Source: Gilvimarinus chinensis DSM 19667 (GTDB taxonomy: Bacteria; Pseudomonadota; Gammaproteobacteria; Pseudomonadales; Cellvibrionaceae). From it: 64,000 nt of DNA. This document shows positions 27,476 to 37,017 of this stretch, piece after piece. Numbering within the stretch: the first letter of the stretch is position 1; each line of letters begins with the position of its first letter. Position numbers and translations under genes: made by a program. Under the pieces are notes generated by a model. The model was not told the DNA's origin. It was given only the letters and a program-made list of their open reading frames with translations, and did not search any database. The stretch is from the NCBI RefSeq assembly GCF_000377745.1, contig NZ_KB898706.1, positions 953,955-1,017,954 of the forward strand, in the 5' to 3' direction.

Positions 27476-28996
27476 ATGACCACCGTGATTAAAGAAGCCG
27501 ATTTTATCGAGAGCGTCGCAGACGCTCTTCAGTTTATCTCTTACTATCATCCCGTCGATTTTATTCAGGCCGTTAATCAGGCCTATGAGCGTGAAGCCAA
27601 TCCTGCCGCCAAAGACGCTATGGCACAGATTCTGATCAATTCGCGCATGTGTGCTATGGGGCACCGTCCTATCTGTCAGGACACCGGTATTGTGACGGTC
27701 TTTGTAACGGTAGGTATGGACGTGCAGTGGGATACCACCATGGCGCTGACCGATATGGTTAACGAGGGCGTACGCCGGGCTTATAACAACCCTGACAATG
27801 TGTTGCGTGCCTCGATTTTAGAAGACCCGGACGGCGCCAGAAAGAACACCGGCGACAATACCCCCGCCGTTATTCATTACAACATCGTGCCGGGTAATGA
27901 GGTGGATGTACATGTGGCGGCGAAAGGTGGCGGTAGCGAAGCTAAAACTAAGTTCGCCATGCTAAATCCTTCAGACTCGGTGGTTGACTGGGTGTTGGAT
28001 ATGGTGCCCAAAATGGGGGCGGGATGGTGCCCACCAGGTATGTTGGGGATTGGCATTGGCGGCACTGCCGAAAAGGCGATGCTGCTGGCCAAGGAAGCCT
28101 TATTAGACCCAGTTGACATCCAGGAGCTGCAAGCTAAAGGTGCCGATAATCGCAGTGAAGAATTGCGCTTGGAGCTCTATGAGAAGGTAAACAAGCTGGG
28201 CATCGGCGCTCAGGGGCTGGGCGGCTTGACGACCGTGCTGGATGTCAAAGTGAAGGACTATCCTACTCATGCGGCGAATAAAGCGGTGGCTATCATTCCC
28301 AACTGCGCCGCCACTCGCCACGCCCACTTTACTTTGAAGGGTGATGGGCCTGCCTTGCTGACTCCGCCTTCATTAGATGATTGGCCGGAAATAAGCTGGG
28401 AGGTGTCAGATACTGTACGTCGAGTAAATCTCGATGAGGTTACCGCTGAAGACGTAAAAACCTGGCAGCCCGGCGATACTATTCTGCTGTCCGGTAAAAT
28501 GCTGACTGGTCGGGATGCCGCGCATAAGAAAATGGTGGATATGCTGGCTAAGGGCGAATCGTTACCGGTGGATTTAACCGGTCGTTTTATCTACTACGTG
28601 GGCCCGGTCGATCCAGTGCGTGATGAAGTGGTGGGCCCCGCCGGGCCAACGACGGCGACACGTATGGATAAATTTACCCGAACGATGTTAGAGCAAACTG
28701 GTCTGTTAGGCATGATCGGTAAAGCCGAGCGTGGCCCGGCGGCTATTGAAGCGATTCGCGATAACGAATCTGTTTATCTGATGGCTGTAGGTGGTGCGGC
28801 CTATTTAGTGGCTCAAGCGATTAAGTCGGCTAAAGTGCTTGGTTTTCCAGAACTTGGCATGGAGGCTATTTATGAGTTTGACGTCCAGGATATGCCTGTG
28901 ACCGTAGCGGTAGACAGTAAGGGCGAGTCCGTGCATCAGACCGGTCCGCAAGTTTGGCGCGCAAAAATTGAAGAGGGCGTAGTGACTGTAAGCTAA
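27476..28996 (+). CDS. fumA: Fumarate hydratase, class I (iron-sulfur)
   Basis: A 506-residue class I fumarase with N- and C-terminal domains fused. 'MGHRPICQDTGIVTVFVTVG' region contains one cluster-ligand Cys, 'IIPNCAATRHAHF' another, and 'GPAGPTTATRMDKFT' is the C-terminal catalytic signature. It interconverts fumarate and malate in the TCA cycle, using an oxygen-sensitive [4Fe-4S] cluster. It is of the FumA/FumB type; symbols vary. The pterin dehydratase gene follows after 73 bases. Confidence 0.95.
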   Translation: MTTVIKEADFIESVADALQFISYYHPVDFIQAVNQAYEREANPAAKDAMAQILINSRMCAMGHRPICQDTGIVTVFVTVGMDVQWDTTMALTDMVNEGVRRAYNNPDNVLRASILEDPDGARKNTGDNTPAVIHYNIVPGNEVDVHVAAKGGGSEAKTKFAMLNPSDSVVDWVLDMVPKMGAGWCPPGMLGIGIGGTAEKAMLLAKEALLDPVDIQELQAKGADNRSEELRLELYEKVNKLGIGAQGLGGLTTVLDVKVKDYPTHAANKAVAIIPNCAATRHAHFTLKGDGPALLTPPSLDDWPEISWEVSDTVRRVNLDEVTAEDVKTWQPGDTILLSGKMLTGRDAAHKKMVDMLAKGESLPVDLTGRFIYYVGPVDPVRDEVVGPAGPTTATRMDKFTRTMLEQTGLLGMIGKAERGPAAIEAIRDNESVYLMAVGGAAYLVAQAIKSAKVLGFPELGMEAIYEFDVQDMPVTVAVDSKGESVHQTGPQVWRAKIEEGVVTVS

Positions 28997-29069
28997 GCCT
29001 TGAATCCAGCTGGTACACACTTTTTTGCACCTGAAGGTGTACCAGCCGTTGAGTGACGGAGGAACTTCT

Positions 29070-29405
29070 ATGTCAGAACTTTACGAGCAACAATGCGAAG
29101 CGTGTCGCGCTGATGCCCCCAAGCTGAATGACAAAGAAATAGCCGATTTGTTGAAGGCTCTTCCTGACTGGTCTGTCGTTGAATATCAGGATGTGCCAGT
29201 TCTCACACGTCAGTTTACGTTCAGTGACTTTGCCAAGGCCTTGGCTTTTACCAACAAGGTGGGAGACTTGGCCGAGGCGCATCAACACCACCCGGCGATC
29301 ACCACCGAATGGGGAAAAGTCAAAGTGCAGTGGTGGACTCACAAAATTAAAGGCCTGCATCGCAACGATTTTGTGATGGCGGCTAAGACAAATAGGTGTT
29401 TGTAA
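29070..29405 (+). CDS. phhB: Pterin-4a-carbinolamine dehydratase
   Basis: A 111-residue protein with the family signature '[14 protein letters not shown]' followed by '[16 protein letters not shown]'. It recycles the carbinolamine formed by phenylalanine hydroxylase, and some members also act as transcription cofactors. The ATG at 29070 is preceded by GGAGGAAC; a longer frame start 15 codons upstream has no ribosome site. An N-terminal '[13 protein letters not shown]' with two Cys is usual for proteobacterial PhhB. No phenylalanine hydroxylase gene is visible nearby. Confidence 0.93.
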   Translation: MSELYEQQCEACRADAPKLNDKEIADLLKALPDWSVVEYQDVPVLTRQFTFSDFAKALAFTNKVGDLAEAHQHHPAITTEWGKVKVQWWTHKIKGLHRNDFVMAAKTNRCL

Positions 29406-29525
29406 CGTTTTATTACAACGCTTGTGCTCGATGACGATACACTTTGTCATTTTTAGGTTTGCATTGATGTGGTATTTCGCTGGCGTGAATGAACCTTGTG
29501 TTTGCAGGTGTACGAAAGGCTATAG

Positions 29526-30287
29526 ATGAGAAAAGTAATTTTTCACTATCATTTGTTCAAAAATGCAGGCACCTCGTTGGATTCTATCTTTCGCCCCTTA
29601 TTTCCTGGTGATTCGTTTCAGGAGCGTGAATTTCCGAGCGATCTCAAAGGTAATCGAGCCGCTGTGAGGTCGTGGGTTGCTGAGCAGAAAGATTGCGTTT
29701 ATTTTTCTTCTCATACCGCCTATATGCCGCCGCCAAGGTTTATTTTGAAAAAAGTGCTGCCCATAATTTTTGTGCGACACCCTCTGGACAGAGTTGCTTC
29801 TGTTTACGAATTTGAACGTCGTCGTGAGGGCGATGATTTTGGTTCAAGCTTGGCAAAACAATGCAGTTTTTCCGGTTATTTGGCTGCACGGCTGGATATT
29901 GCCTTAGATCGGCAGTGTAGAAACTTTCACGCGCAGAAGCTGGCCTTTATGTACGGTGAAAAGCACGGCCCAGATCTTGAGCGAGCCACCAAAGCTATTC
30001 ACGCATTACCTTTTGTTGGGGTGGTGGACAGGTTCTCAGAATCGTTGGCGGTGCTTCAGGCCTGGTTGAAACGCGAATCTGTGCTTGATGCTGACATAGA
30101 GCTTGAGGAAACATGGCAAAATGCCACAGCAGGTCGCAAGAATAATTTGAAACAGCGATTGGCTTCGATAGAAGGTGAGTTGGCCACGCCTGTTTTTAGT
30201 AGGCTTTTAGACGCAAATCAGGATGATCTGCAAGTCTATCAGCTGGCAAATGAAAAATTAGACAAAGCGCTGTTAAAGTGCTCTTAA
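29526..30287 (+). CDS. Sulfotransferase-like protein 1
   Basis: A 253-residue cytoplasmic protein. 'FHYHLFKNAGTSLDSIF' at the N-terminus matches the 5'-phosphosulfate-binding loop of sulfotransferases (more usual form HIPKTAGTS), and 'IIFVRHPLDRVASVYEFERRR' is the 3'-phosphate-binding motif. It would move sulfate from PAPS to a carbohydrate or other acceptor. The nucleotide composition is less GC-rich than the flanking housekeeping genes. A second, distinct sulfotransferase-like gene begins 16 bases after its stop, so the two are likely an operon. The acceptor is unknown. Confidence 0.8.
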   Translation: MRKVIFHYHLFKNAGTSLDSIFRPLFPGDSFQEREFPSDLKGNRAAVRSWVAEQKDCVYFSSHTAYMPPPRFILKKVLPIIFVRHPLDRVASVYEFERRREGDDFGSSLAKQCSFSGYLAARLDIALDRQCRNFHAQKLAFMYGEKHGPDLERATKAIHALPFVGVVDRFSESLAVLQAWLKRESVLDADIELEETWQNATAGRKNNLKQRLASIEGELATPVFSRLLDANQDDLQVYQLANEKLDKALLKCS

Positions 30288-30303
30288 CGTGGTGGTTTAA
30301 TCT

Positions 30304-30945
30304 GTGATTTGGAATAACAAAGTTTTATTTATTCATACGCCGAAAACGGCTGGTATGAGTATGACGAAAATGCTTGTTCAGTCATTGGAAGGACAAGTTT
30401 TTGTAACTGGACCGTATGAGCAAAAGCGGGAAGGCCGAGTCGCTTATTTGCCCGGGCGTCGGCATGAGACATTGGTTGACGCTCAGTCATTTTTTACTTA
30501 TCGGAATATGGACCTGTACGGTTTTGAGCGTATTTTTGCGGTGATGCGTAATCCCTATGATCTGGAGCTGTCTCGTTACGCTTATCTGCGCAAAGATTTA
30601 CCTCAGGATAGAGGGCCGGCCCAAAAGATTGCCCTCGAGCATGATTACAAAGAGTATTTGAAGCGGGCGCCTTTTTTTGGCATGAATCCCCCTCGCTTGA
30701 ATTTGTATTTCTCGTTAAACGGTACCTTGCCTGATAATTTGACGGTACTGAAGTTCGAAAACTTGAATGCAGATATCGAAACTTATATGAGCCCGTATTT
30801 AAGTGAGGGGTATAAGCTTCCTTTTGAGAATGTCAGTAAGCATAAAAAGTATCAGGATGTTTATGATGCTGAGACCGAGCAGCTGGTCTTTGATCGTAAT
30901 CGCTGGTTTTTTGAAAAAGGCTTTTACGCTCGTGAGTCTTTCTGA
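30304..30945 (+). CDS. Sulfotransferase-like protein 2
   Basis: A 213-residue protein starting at a GTG. 'LFIHTPKTAGMSMTKMLVQ' is the PAPS 5'-phosphosulfate loop and 'IFAVMRNPYDLELSRYAYLR' the 3'-phosphate motif. It is short for the family, and shows only low similarity to its upstream neighbour, so this is not a recent duplication. Both genes may modify one glycan or lipid in two steps. No glycosyltransferase or sulfate-activation genes lie nearby. A hairpin follows the stop. Confidence 0.8.
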   Translation: MIWNNKVLFIHTPKTAGMSMTKMLVQSLEGQVFVTGPYEQKREGRVAYLPGRRHETLVDAQSFFTYRNMDLYGFERIFAVMRNPYDLELSRYAYLRKDLPQDRGPAQKIALEHDYKEYLKRAPFFGMNPPRLNLYFSLNGTLPDNLTVLKFENLNADIETYMSPYLSEGYKLPFENVSKHKKYQDVYDAETEQLVFDRNRWFFEKGFYARESF

Positions 30946-30951
30946 GGTAGG

Positions 30952-30970
30952 GGGCGCTTTCGCGCCCTTT
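30952..30970. terminator. Short hairpin between convergent sulfotransferase 2 and can
   Basis: GGGCGC/GCGCCC with loop TTTC (GAAA on the other strand), followed by TTT on the + strand. It could end both convergent transcripts, although the T-run is short. Confidence 0.5.
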
Positions 30971-30976
30971 ACTCGG

Positions 30977-31606
30977 TTAAATCAAGCGGTATCTTTCGCT
31001 CAGGTCTTCAGGGCCGGTAATTGAATTCATCAAGTTGCGAATAATGCCGTCCTTAATGCTGTAGCACCAGCCGTGCAGGGTAAGCTCCTGGCCTCGTGCC
31101 CAGGCGTTTTGCACAATGTTGGTGTGAGAGACATTGGCCACCTGCTGCATCACGTTCAGCTCAACCAAGCGTTCCAGGCGCTTCTCTTCATCGCCGATAG
31201 CTTCCAGCTCATCCTGGTGGGTGTAGTAAACGTCGCGAATATTGCGAATCCAGTAGTCGACAAGACCTACCTGTTGGTTCTGCATTGACGCTTTAACACC
31301 ACCGCAGCCGTAGTGGCCAGTCACCATAATGTGCTTTACCTTCAGGACTTCAACGGCAAACTGCATAACGGAGAGGCAGTTAAGGTCGGTGTGAACGACC
31401 AAGTTGGCGACGTTGCGATGAACGAATACGTCGCCTGGCATTAAATCGACAATTTGGTTGGCTGGTACGCGACTGTCAGAGCAGCCAATCCATAAGTATT
31501 CAGGGGTTTGTTGTTCGGACAGTTTGGCAAAAAACTCAGGGTCTTCAGATTTAATACGTTCCGCCCATTCGGCGTTTTGTTTGAATAGGTGATCTAGATT
31601 CGACAT
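30977..31606 (-). CDS. can: Beta-class carbonic anhydrase
   Basis: A 209-residue protein like E. coli Can. 'IGCSDSRVPANQIVDLMPG' supplies the first zinc Cys and the Asp-Arg dyad, and 'VTGHYGCGGVKASM' the zinc His and second Cys. It interconverts CO2 and bicarbonate in the cytoplasm. The ATG at 31606 is preceded on the minus strand by GGGAG; ten further upstream codons have no such site. It diverges from sbcB. Confidence 0.96.
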   Translation of the reverse strand: MSNLDHLFKQNAEWAERIKSEDPEFFAKLSEQQTPEYLWIGCSDSRVPANQIVDLMPGDVFVHRNVANLVVHTDLNCLSVMQFAVEVLKVKHIMVTGHYGCGGVKASMQNQQVGLVDYWIRNIRDVYYTHQDELEAIGDEEKRLERLVELNVMQQVANVSHTNIVQNAWARGQELTLHGWCYSIKDGIIRNLMNSITGPEDLSERYRLI

Positions 31607-31705
31607 GAATTTCTCCCGGCTGTTTTCGTCGCGCAATTATATTTCAATGCGGCGTGGTGATACAGTGGCGGAAAACCTGAATTCCCCCCAAAGGAGATAA
31701 ATAAC

Positions 31706-33169
31706 ATGGCCGCTGGCTCTTTCAGCTTTTATTGGCATGACTACGAAACCTGGGGCGAGGTGCCGGCCATTGATCGTCCCTCTCAGTTTGCCGGTGTGCG
31801 CACCGACGCCGAGCTGAATGTTATTGGTGAACCTTTAATGATTTACTGCCGGCCTCCGCAGGACCTGCTGCCCAAGCCTGCCGCGTGCCTCGTCACGGGA
31901 TTAAGCCCGCAAAGGGTGCAAGAACACGGGCTGTGCGAGGCAGAGTTTATGGGGAAAATAGTCGCTGAACTGGGGGCCCCCGGCACTTGTGGCGTGGGTT
32001 ATAACTCTATTCGCTTTGACGATGAAGTAACTCGCTACAACTTGTATCGCAACTTCTATGATCCCTATGAGCGTGAGTGGAAAACGGGTAACTCACGCTG
32101 GGACTTGATTGATGTGATGCGGATGGCCCGCGCTTTGCGCCCGGAAGGTATCCAGTGGCCCGATTACGAAGATGGTACTCCCTGTTTTAAGCTCGAAGCA
32201 CTGACCGCCGCCAATAATCTTGAGCATGGTGCTGCGCATGATGCGTTAAGTGATGTTTACGCCACCATCGCGCTTGCTCGGCGGTTAAAATCTGCGCAGC
32301 CGAAGTTGTTTGATTATGCGTTAAAGTTGCGTAACAAACGGTTTGTCGCAGGGCAGTTGGATGTGGATGGTTTAAAGCCCGTGCTGCACATTTCCTCTCG
32401 CTTTCCAGCAGCCCAGGGCAATGCGGCTTTGGTGGTGCCCCTGGCCTGGCATCCGCAAAATAAAAACAGTGTGATCGCCTATAATTTGAGCGCTGACCCT
32501 GAGGTGTTATTGACCCTTGAGCCTGAGAAGCTGGCTGAGCGTCTCTTTGTGGCCAGCAACGATCTGCCGGAGGGGGTAGAGCGCCTGGCATTGAAAGAGA
32601 TCCATCTTAATAAAAGCCCAATGTTGTTGCCTTTGACCGCGCTCGATGATGCCGCCGCCTCCCGTTTGCGCATTGATCGCGACGCCTGTGAAAGGCATTG
32701 GCAGCGCTTTTATCAGTTGTCGGTTACAGAACTTGAGGCCCTGCGAAATAAACTTGGCCAATTGTATCAACTCAGTCAGTTTGAGCCTCGTACAGATCCT
32801 GAGCAGATGCTGTACGAAGGTTTTTTTTCAGATCACGACAGAGCTTTGATGCGCAAGGTTCGCCAGTCACCTCCGAAGGCTTTAGCCGAACCATTCGATT
32901 TTCAGGATGGCCGCCTGCCTGAGTTGCTGTTTCGTTATCGGGCGCGAAATTTCCCGCAAACGTTAACCGCCGATGAGCAGGAGCGCTGGCGCCGGTTTTG
33001 TTACCGCCGGTTAACCGACTCGACGGCGGGCGCATCTTTAATCAAGACCGATTTCGATGCACTGCTTGCCCAGCTGCGGCAAAGCGGCGAGCTGACGCAA
33101 GCCCAAGAGCTGTTGCTCGATGAATTGCAGGGTTTTGCAGAGCAGTTGCTGTCGAAGGCGGGGGCTTGA
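31706..33169 (+). CDS. sbcB: Exodeoxyribonuclease I
   Basis: A 487-residue ExoI. The DEDDh nuclease domain shows 'FYWHDYETWG' (first Asp and Glu), 'VGYNSIRFDDEVTRYNLYRN' with a following 'NSRWDLIDVMRM', and 'HGAAHDALSDVYATIALA' (His and last Asp). The SH3-like and C-terminal domains follow. It degrades single-stranded DNA 3' to 5' in recombination and mismatch repair. AAAGGAG lies before the ATG. Confidence 0.95.
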   Translation: MAAGSFSFYWHDYETWGEVPAIDRPSQFAGVRTDAELNVIGEPLMIYCRPPQDLLPKPAACLVTGLSPQRVQEHGLCEAEFMGKIVAELGAPGTCGVGYNSIRFDDEVTRYNLYRNFYDPYEREWKTGNSRWDLIDVMRMARALRPEGIQWPDYEDGTPCFKLEALTAANNLEHGAAHDALSDVYATIALARRLKSAQPKLFDYALKLRNKRFVAGQLDVDGLKPVLHISSRFPAAQGNAALVVPLAWHPQNKNSVIAYNLSADPEVLLTLEPEKLAERLFVASNDLPEGVERLALKEIHLNKSPMLLPLTALDDAAASRLRIDRDACERHWQRFYQLSVTELEALRNKLGQLYQLSQFEPRTDPEQMLYEGFFSDHDRALMRKVRQSPPKALAEPFDFQDGRLPELLFRYRARNFPQTLTADEQERWRRFCYRRLTDSTAGASLIKTDFDALLAQLRQSGELTQAQELLLDELQGFAEQLLSKAGA

Positions 33170-33316
33170 TCTTATCCACAGGGTAAGCTCTGAAGGTTTA
33201 TCTGTGTAATCCGGTAACATTTGGTGTGGGAATTGACTGCGATTGCGGGTACAATTTCGCCGCACCTTTTCTGGTGCTCTACAATGGGTGAAAATCGAGT
33301 CAATTAGGAGCAGAGT

Positions 33317-34537
33317 ATGTCGTCCATCAATAAAGTTGTGCTGGCTTATTCCGGCGGTCTGGACACTTCGGTGATCGTTAAATGGCTGCAGGAAACCTAC
33401 AACTGCGAAGTGGTGACATTCACTGCCGATATTGGTCAAGGCGAAGAAGTGGAGCCCGCGCGAGCCAAAGCTGAGGCTTTGGGCGTCAAAGAGATCTATA
33501 TTGATGACCTGCGCGAAGAGTTTGTACGCGATTTCGTTTTCCCCATGTTTCGCGCGAATACTATTTACGAGGGTGAGTACCTTCTGGGTACCTCTATTGC
33601 CCGCCCTTTGATCGCCAAGCGGTTGATTGAAATTGCCAATGAAACTGGTGCCGACGCTATTGCACATGGGGCAACCGGTAAGGGTAACGACCAAGTGCGA
33701 TTTGAATTGGGTGCCTATGCGCTTAAACCCGGTATTCAGGTCATTGCGCCGTGGCGTGAATGGGAATTAACCTCTCGTGAAACCTTAATGGCCTACTGCG
33801 AACAACACAATATTCCGGTGGACTTCTCTTCCAAGAAGAAAAAATCGCCTTATTCCATGGACGCCAATTTGCTGCATATCTCCTACGAAGGTGGTGTGCT
33901 GGAAGACCCCTGGACCGAAGCCGAAGAAGATATGTGGCGCTGGAGCGTTTCCCCTGAGGCGGCGCCGGATACCCCAACCTACATCGACTTGACGTTCGAG
34001 AAGGGCGATATTGTTGCCATCGACGGTGAGCGCATGAGCCCCGCCACTGTACTGGAAAAGCTCAACAAGCTGGGCGGCGATAACGGTATTGGGCGTTTGG
34101 ATATTGTAGAAAACCGCTATGTGGGCATGAAATCCCGCGGCTGTTATGAAACGCCTGGGGGTACCATCATTCTGAAGGCACACCGCGCCATAGAATCTAT
34201 TACCTTGGACCGTGAAGTGGCTCACCTGAAAGACAGTTTGATGCCTAAGTACGCCGAGGTGATTTACAACGGTTACTGGTGGAGCCCTGAGCGTAAAATG
34301 CTGCAAACCGCTATTGATGAAACTCAAGAGCCGGTGAACGGTGATGTACGAGTGAAATTGTACAAAGGTGCCGTGCATGTGGTGGGCCGTCGCTCTGCAG
34401 ACAGTCTTTTTGACGAAAAAGTCGCAACTTTTGAAGACGATGCCGGTGCTTATGATCAAAAAGACGCCGAAGGATTTATCAAGCTGAACGCTTTACGTAT
34501 GCGTATTGCTGCCAGTAAAGGCCGTAATTTACTGTAG
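33317..34537 (+). CDS. argG: Argininosuccinate synthase
   Basis: A 406-residue ArgG. '[17 protein letters not shown]' is the PP-loop ATP site, and '[15 protein letters not shown]' with '[15 protein letters not shown]' are family motifs. It joins citrulline and aspartate in arginine synthesis in the cytoplasm. TTAGGAGC precedes the ATG. The gene stands alone; no other arg gene is adjacent. Confidence 0.98.
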   Translation: MSSINKVVLAYSGGLDTSVIVKWLQETYNCEVVTFTADIGQGEEVEPARAKAEALGVKEIYIDDLREEFVRDFVFPMFRANTIYEGEYLLGTSIARPLIAKRLIEIANETGADAIAHGATGKGNDQVRFELGAYALKPGIQVIAPWREWELTSRETLMAYCEQHNIPVDFSSKKKKSPYSMDANLLHISYEGGVLEDPWTEAEEDMWRWSVSPEAAPDTPTYIDLTFEKGDIVAIDGERMSPATVLEKLNKLGGDNGIGRLDIVENRYVGMKSRGCYETPGGTIILKAHRAIESITLDREVAHLKDSLMPKYAEVIYNGYWWSPERKMLQTAIDETQEPVNGDVRVKLYKGAVHVVGRRSADSLFDEKVATFEDDAGAYDQKDAEGFIKLNALRMRIAASKGRNLL

Positions 34538-34546
34538 CAATCTTAA

Positions 34547-34573
34547 GGTCGAGGCGAAATCACCTCGACCATT
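34547..34573 (+). terminator. Probable argG terminator
   Basis: Stem GGTCGAGG/CCTCGACC with loop CGAAATCA, followed by ATTT, 9 bases after the argG stop. The T-run is weak. Confidence 0.55.
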
Positions 34574-34621
34574 TGCCAGTAGATACCTCGCCGGTATGCG
34601 GCTCCGGCTTTTGTACTATAT

Positions 34622-34663
34622 TTGATGAAAATCAAATACTGCTTGGCTCGGGTGGCACAGAAT
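34622..34663 (+). promoter_or_regulatory. FNR/Anr box and class II promoter of the cco operon
   Basis: TTGATGAAAATCAA at 34622-34635 fits the FNR consensus TTGAT-N4-ATCAA exactly. A -10-like hexamer CAGAAT at 34658-34663 is positioned so that the box centre would fall at -41.5, the classic class II activation geometry. It lies 105 bases before ccoN. Confidence 0.85.
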
Positions 34664-34739
34664 GTCACCGGGGCCAAAGTGCATTTCAAATAACTACATT
34701 CACTTACAATTGTGTTTTGCCAAAAATAGGGAAGATCCT

Positions 34740-36188
34740 ATGAGTAGTAACCTAGTTGCGGCGGGCGACCACCCGGTGTACGACTATAAGGTCGTGCGTC
34801 AGTTCGCAATCATGACCATTGTCTGGGGCATCGTCGGCATGGGGGTTGGCGTGCTAATCGCGGCTCAGCTTGTCTGGCCTCAGCTGAATGATATTTTTCA
34901 GCCTTACACCCATTTTGGCCGTCTGCGTCCGCTGCATACCAATGCGGTGATCTTTGCGTTTGGTGGCTGTGCGCTTTTCGGCACGTCTTATTATGTGGTT
35001 CAGCGTACGTGCCAGACTAAATTGTGGGGCGGCTGGTTGGTGCCTTTCACTTTCTGGGGGTGGCAGCTGGTGATTGTGCTTGCGGCAATTACACTGCCTC
35101 TGGGGCTGACCTCTGCAAAAGAGTACGCCGAACTAGAGTGGCCCATTGACATCTTAATTGCCATTGTCTGGGTGTCTTATGCGGCCGTATTTTTTGGCAC
35201 TATTGTAAAGCGCAAAACCTCGCACATTTATGTGGCTAACTGGTTTTACGGCGGTTTTATTTTGACCGTGGCCGTGCTGCACATCGTTAACAGTGCCGCT
35301 ATTCCTGTTTCATGGTTTAAATCATATTCCGCCTACGCGGGTGCTGCCGATGCCATGGTGCAATGGTGGTATGGCCACAATGCGGTGGGTTTTTTCTTGA
35401 CCGCAGGCTTTTTGGGCATGATGTACTATTTTGTGCCCAAGCAGGCTGATCGTCCGGTGTATTCCTATCAGCTTTCTATTGTGCACTTTTGGGCCTTGAT
35501 TTCTATCTACATTTGGGCCGGTGCTCACCACCTGCATTACTCAGCATTGCCGGACTGGGCACAGAGCTTGGGTATGGTGATGTCACTGATTTTGTTGGCG
35601 CCCAGCTGGGGCGGTATGATCAACGGGATCATGACCTTGTCAGGGGCCTGGCATAAGCTTCGCACTGACCCCACTCTGCGCTTTTTGGTGGTGTCTCTGT
35701 CGTTCTACGGCATGTCGACCTTTGAAGGTCCGATGATGTCGATCAAAACCGTTAATGCTCTGAGCCACAACACTGATTGGACCATCGGTCACGTGCACTC
35801 TGGTGCCTTGGGCTGGGTGGCGATGATCTCTATCGGTGCTGTTTATCATTTGTTGCCCATTTTGTTTGGCCGCAAAGAGATGTACAGCGTGAAATGGATT
35901 AACGTCCATTTCTGGCTCGCCACCATAGGCACGGTGTTGTACATCGCCTCTATGTGGGTAAACGGTATTATGCAGGGTTTGATGTGGCGCGCCTTTAACG
36001 ACGATGGCACCTTGACCTACAGCTTCGTGGAAGCAGTGCAGGCGAGCTACCCAGGCTATTTTGTTCGCTTCCTCGGTGGTGCCTTCTTCCTGACCGGTAT
36101 GGTGCTTATGGCTTACAACGCTTACTGCACGGCCAAGGCACCTAAACAGCAAGACGCGCAAGCCGATGCTGAGCCACAGACGGTATAG
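34740..36188 (+). CDS. ccoN: cbb3-type cytochrome c oxidase subunit I
   Basis: A 482-residue catalytic haem-copper oxidase subunit with 12 membrane helices. '[19 protein letters not shown]' gives a low-spin haem His, '[23 protein letters not shown]' a copper-site His, '[15 protein letters not shown]' the two further copper His, and '[15 protein letters not shown]' the haem-ligand pair. It reduces oxygen at very low concentration. I chose the ATG at 34740 after AGGGAAG; a start 26 codons upstream is unlikely. Confidence 0.97.
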   Translation: MSSNLVAAGDHPVYDYKVVRQFAIMTIVWGIVGMGVGVLIAAQLVWPQLNDIFQPYTHFGRLRPLHTNAVIFAFGGCALFGTSYYVVQRTCQTKLWGGWLVPFTFWGWQLVIVLAAITLPLGLTSAKEYAELEWPIDILIAIVWVSYAAVFFGTIVKRKTSHIYVANWFYGGFILTVAVLHIVNSAAIPVSWFKSYSAYAGAADAMVQWWYGHNAVGFFLTAGFLGMMYYFVPKQADRPVYSYQLSIVHFWALISIYIWAGAHHLHYSALPDWAQSLGMVMSLILLAPSWGGMINGIMTLSGAWHKLRTDPTLRFLVVSLSFYGMSTFEGPMMSIKTVNALSHNTDWTIGHVHSGALGWVAMISIGAVYHLLPILFGRKEMYSVKWINVHFWLATIGTVLYIASMWVNGIMQGLMWRAFNDDGTLTYSFVEAVQASYPGYFVRFLGGAFFLTGMVLMAYNAYCTAKAPKQQDAQADAEPQTV

Positions 36189-36199
36189 GGAGTAGAGAA

Positions 36200-36811
36200 A
36201 TGAAGAATCACGATATCGTCGAAAAAAATATTGGCTTGATGACTGTACTGGTGATCGTTGCCATTAGTTTTGGTGGGTTGGTAGAGATAGTTCCGCAATT
36301 TTTCCTGAAAGAGACTACTGAACCAGTTGCGGGTTTGAAGCCCCTAGGGCCTCTGGAGCTAGAAGGGCGGGATATTTATATCCGCGAAGGTTGTCATGTA
36401 TGCCACACCCAGATGGTGCGCCCATTACGTGCTGAGGTAGAGCGTTACGGCCACTATTCTGTCGCCGGTGAAAGTGTATACGAACACCCCTTTCTATGGG
36501 GCTCCAAGCGTACCGGGCCTGATTTGGCGCGTGTAGGTGGGCGTTACTCGGACGATTGGCACAAAGTGCATTTGTTCAATCCGCGTATTGTTGTGCCTGA
36601 ATCCAATATGCCTGCGTTCCCTTGGTTGTATGACAACACCCTGGATGGCAAGCATACAGAGTCCAAAATGCGTGGTTTGCGCAAGGTGGGTGTCCCTTAC
36701 ACAGATGAAGATATCGAGGGCGCAGGAGATAAAGTCCGAGGTGTGACCGAAATGGACGCTCTGGTGGCTTATCTGCAACAGCTAGGTACGCTGTTGAAGG
36801 AGAAGCGCTAA
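36200..36811 (+). CDS. ccoO: cbb3 oxidase subunit II, mono-haem cytochrome c
   Basis: A 203-residue membrane-anchored cytochrome c. One N-terminal helix, then haem site '[12 protein letters not shown]' and a likely Met ligand in '[10 protein letters not shown]'. It carries electrons from CcoP to CcoN on the periplasmic side. It sits 11 bases after ccoN and directly abuts ccoQ. Confidence 0.97.
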   Translation: MKNHDIVEKNIGLMTVLVIVAISFGGLVEIVPQFFLKETTEPVAGLKPLGPLELEGRDIYIREGCHVCHTQMVRPLRAEVERYGHYSVAGESVYEHPFLWGSKRTGPDLARVGGRYSDDWHKVHLFNPRIVVPESNMPAFPWLYDNTLDGKHTESKMRGLRKVGVPYTDEDIEGAGDKVRGVTEMDALVAYLQQLGTLLKEKR

Positions 36812-37015
36812 GTGGACAAGGGCACACTGGGCGCTATTAGCACTGTATTAGTGGCCGTTGCATTTGCGGCGGTGTGCTGGTGGGCGTTTGCTCCAAAGCG
36901 CAAGAAACGTTTTGAAGAAGACGCTAACCTGCCGTTTGCCGATGAGCAAAACGGACAAAAACAACAAGCAGAAAAAGACACTCCATCGACCGATGATGTA
37001 GCAAGGCGGAATTAA
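36812..37015 (+). CDS. ccoQ: cbb3 oxidase small subunit CcoQ
   Basis: A 67-residue protein with one membrane helix ending 'FAAVCWWAFAPKRKKRFEEDANLPF', the standard CcoQ form, and a hydrophilic tail. It stabilises the oxidase complex. The GTG start follows the ccoO stop with no gap. Confidence 0.92.
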   Translation: MDKGTLGAISTVLVAVAFAAVCWWAFAPKRKKRFEEDANLPFADEQNGQKQQAEKDTPSTDDVARRN

Positions 37016-37017
37016 CT

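Noticed and set aside
33251-33274. TTGACT/TACAAT pair before argG as a promoter
   Set aside because: The spacer is only 11 bases, too short for sigma70.
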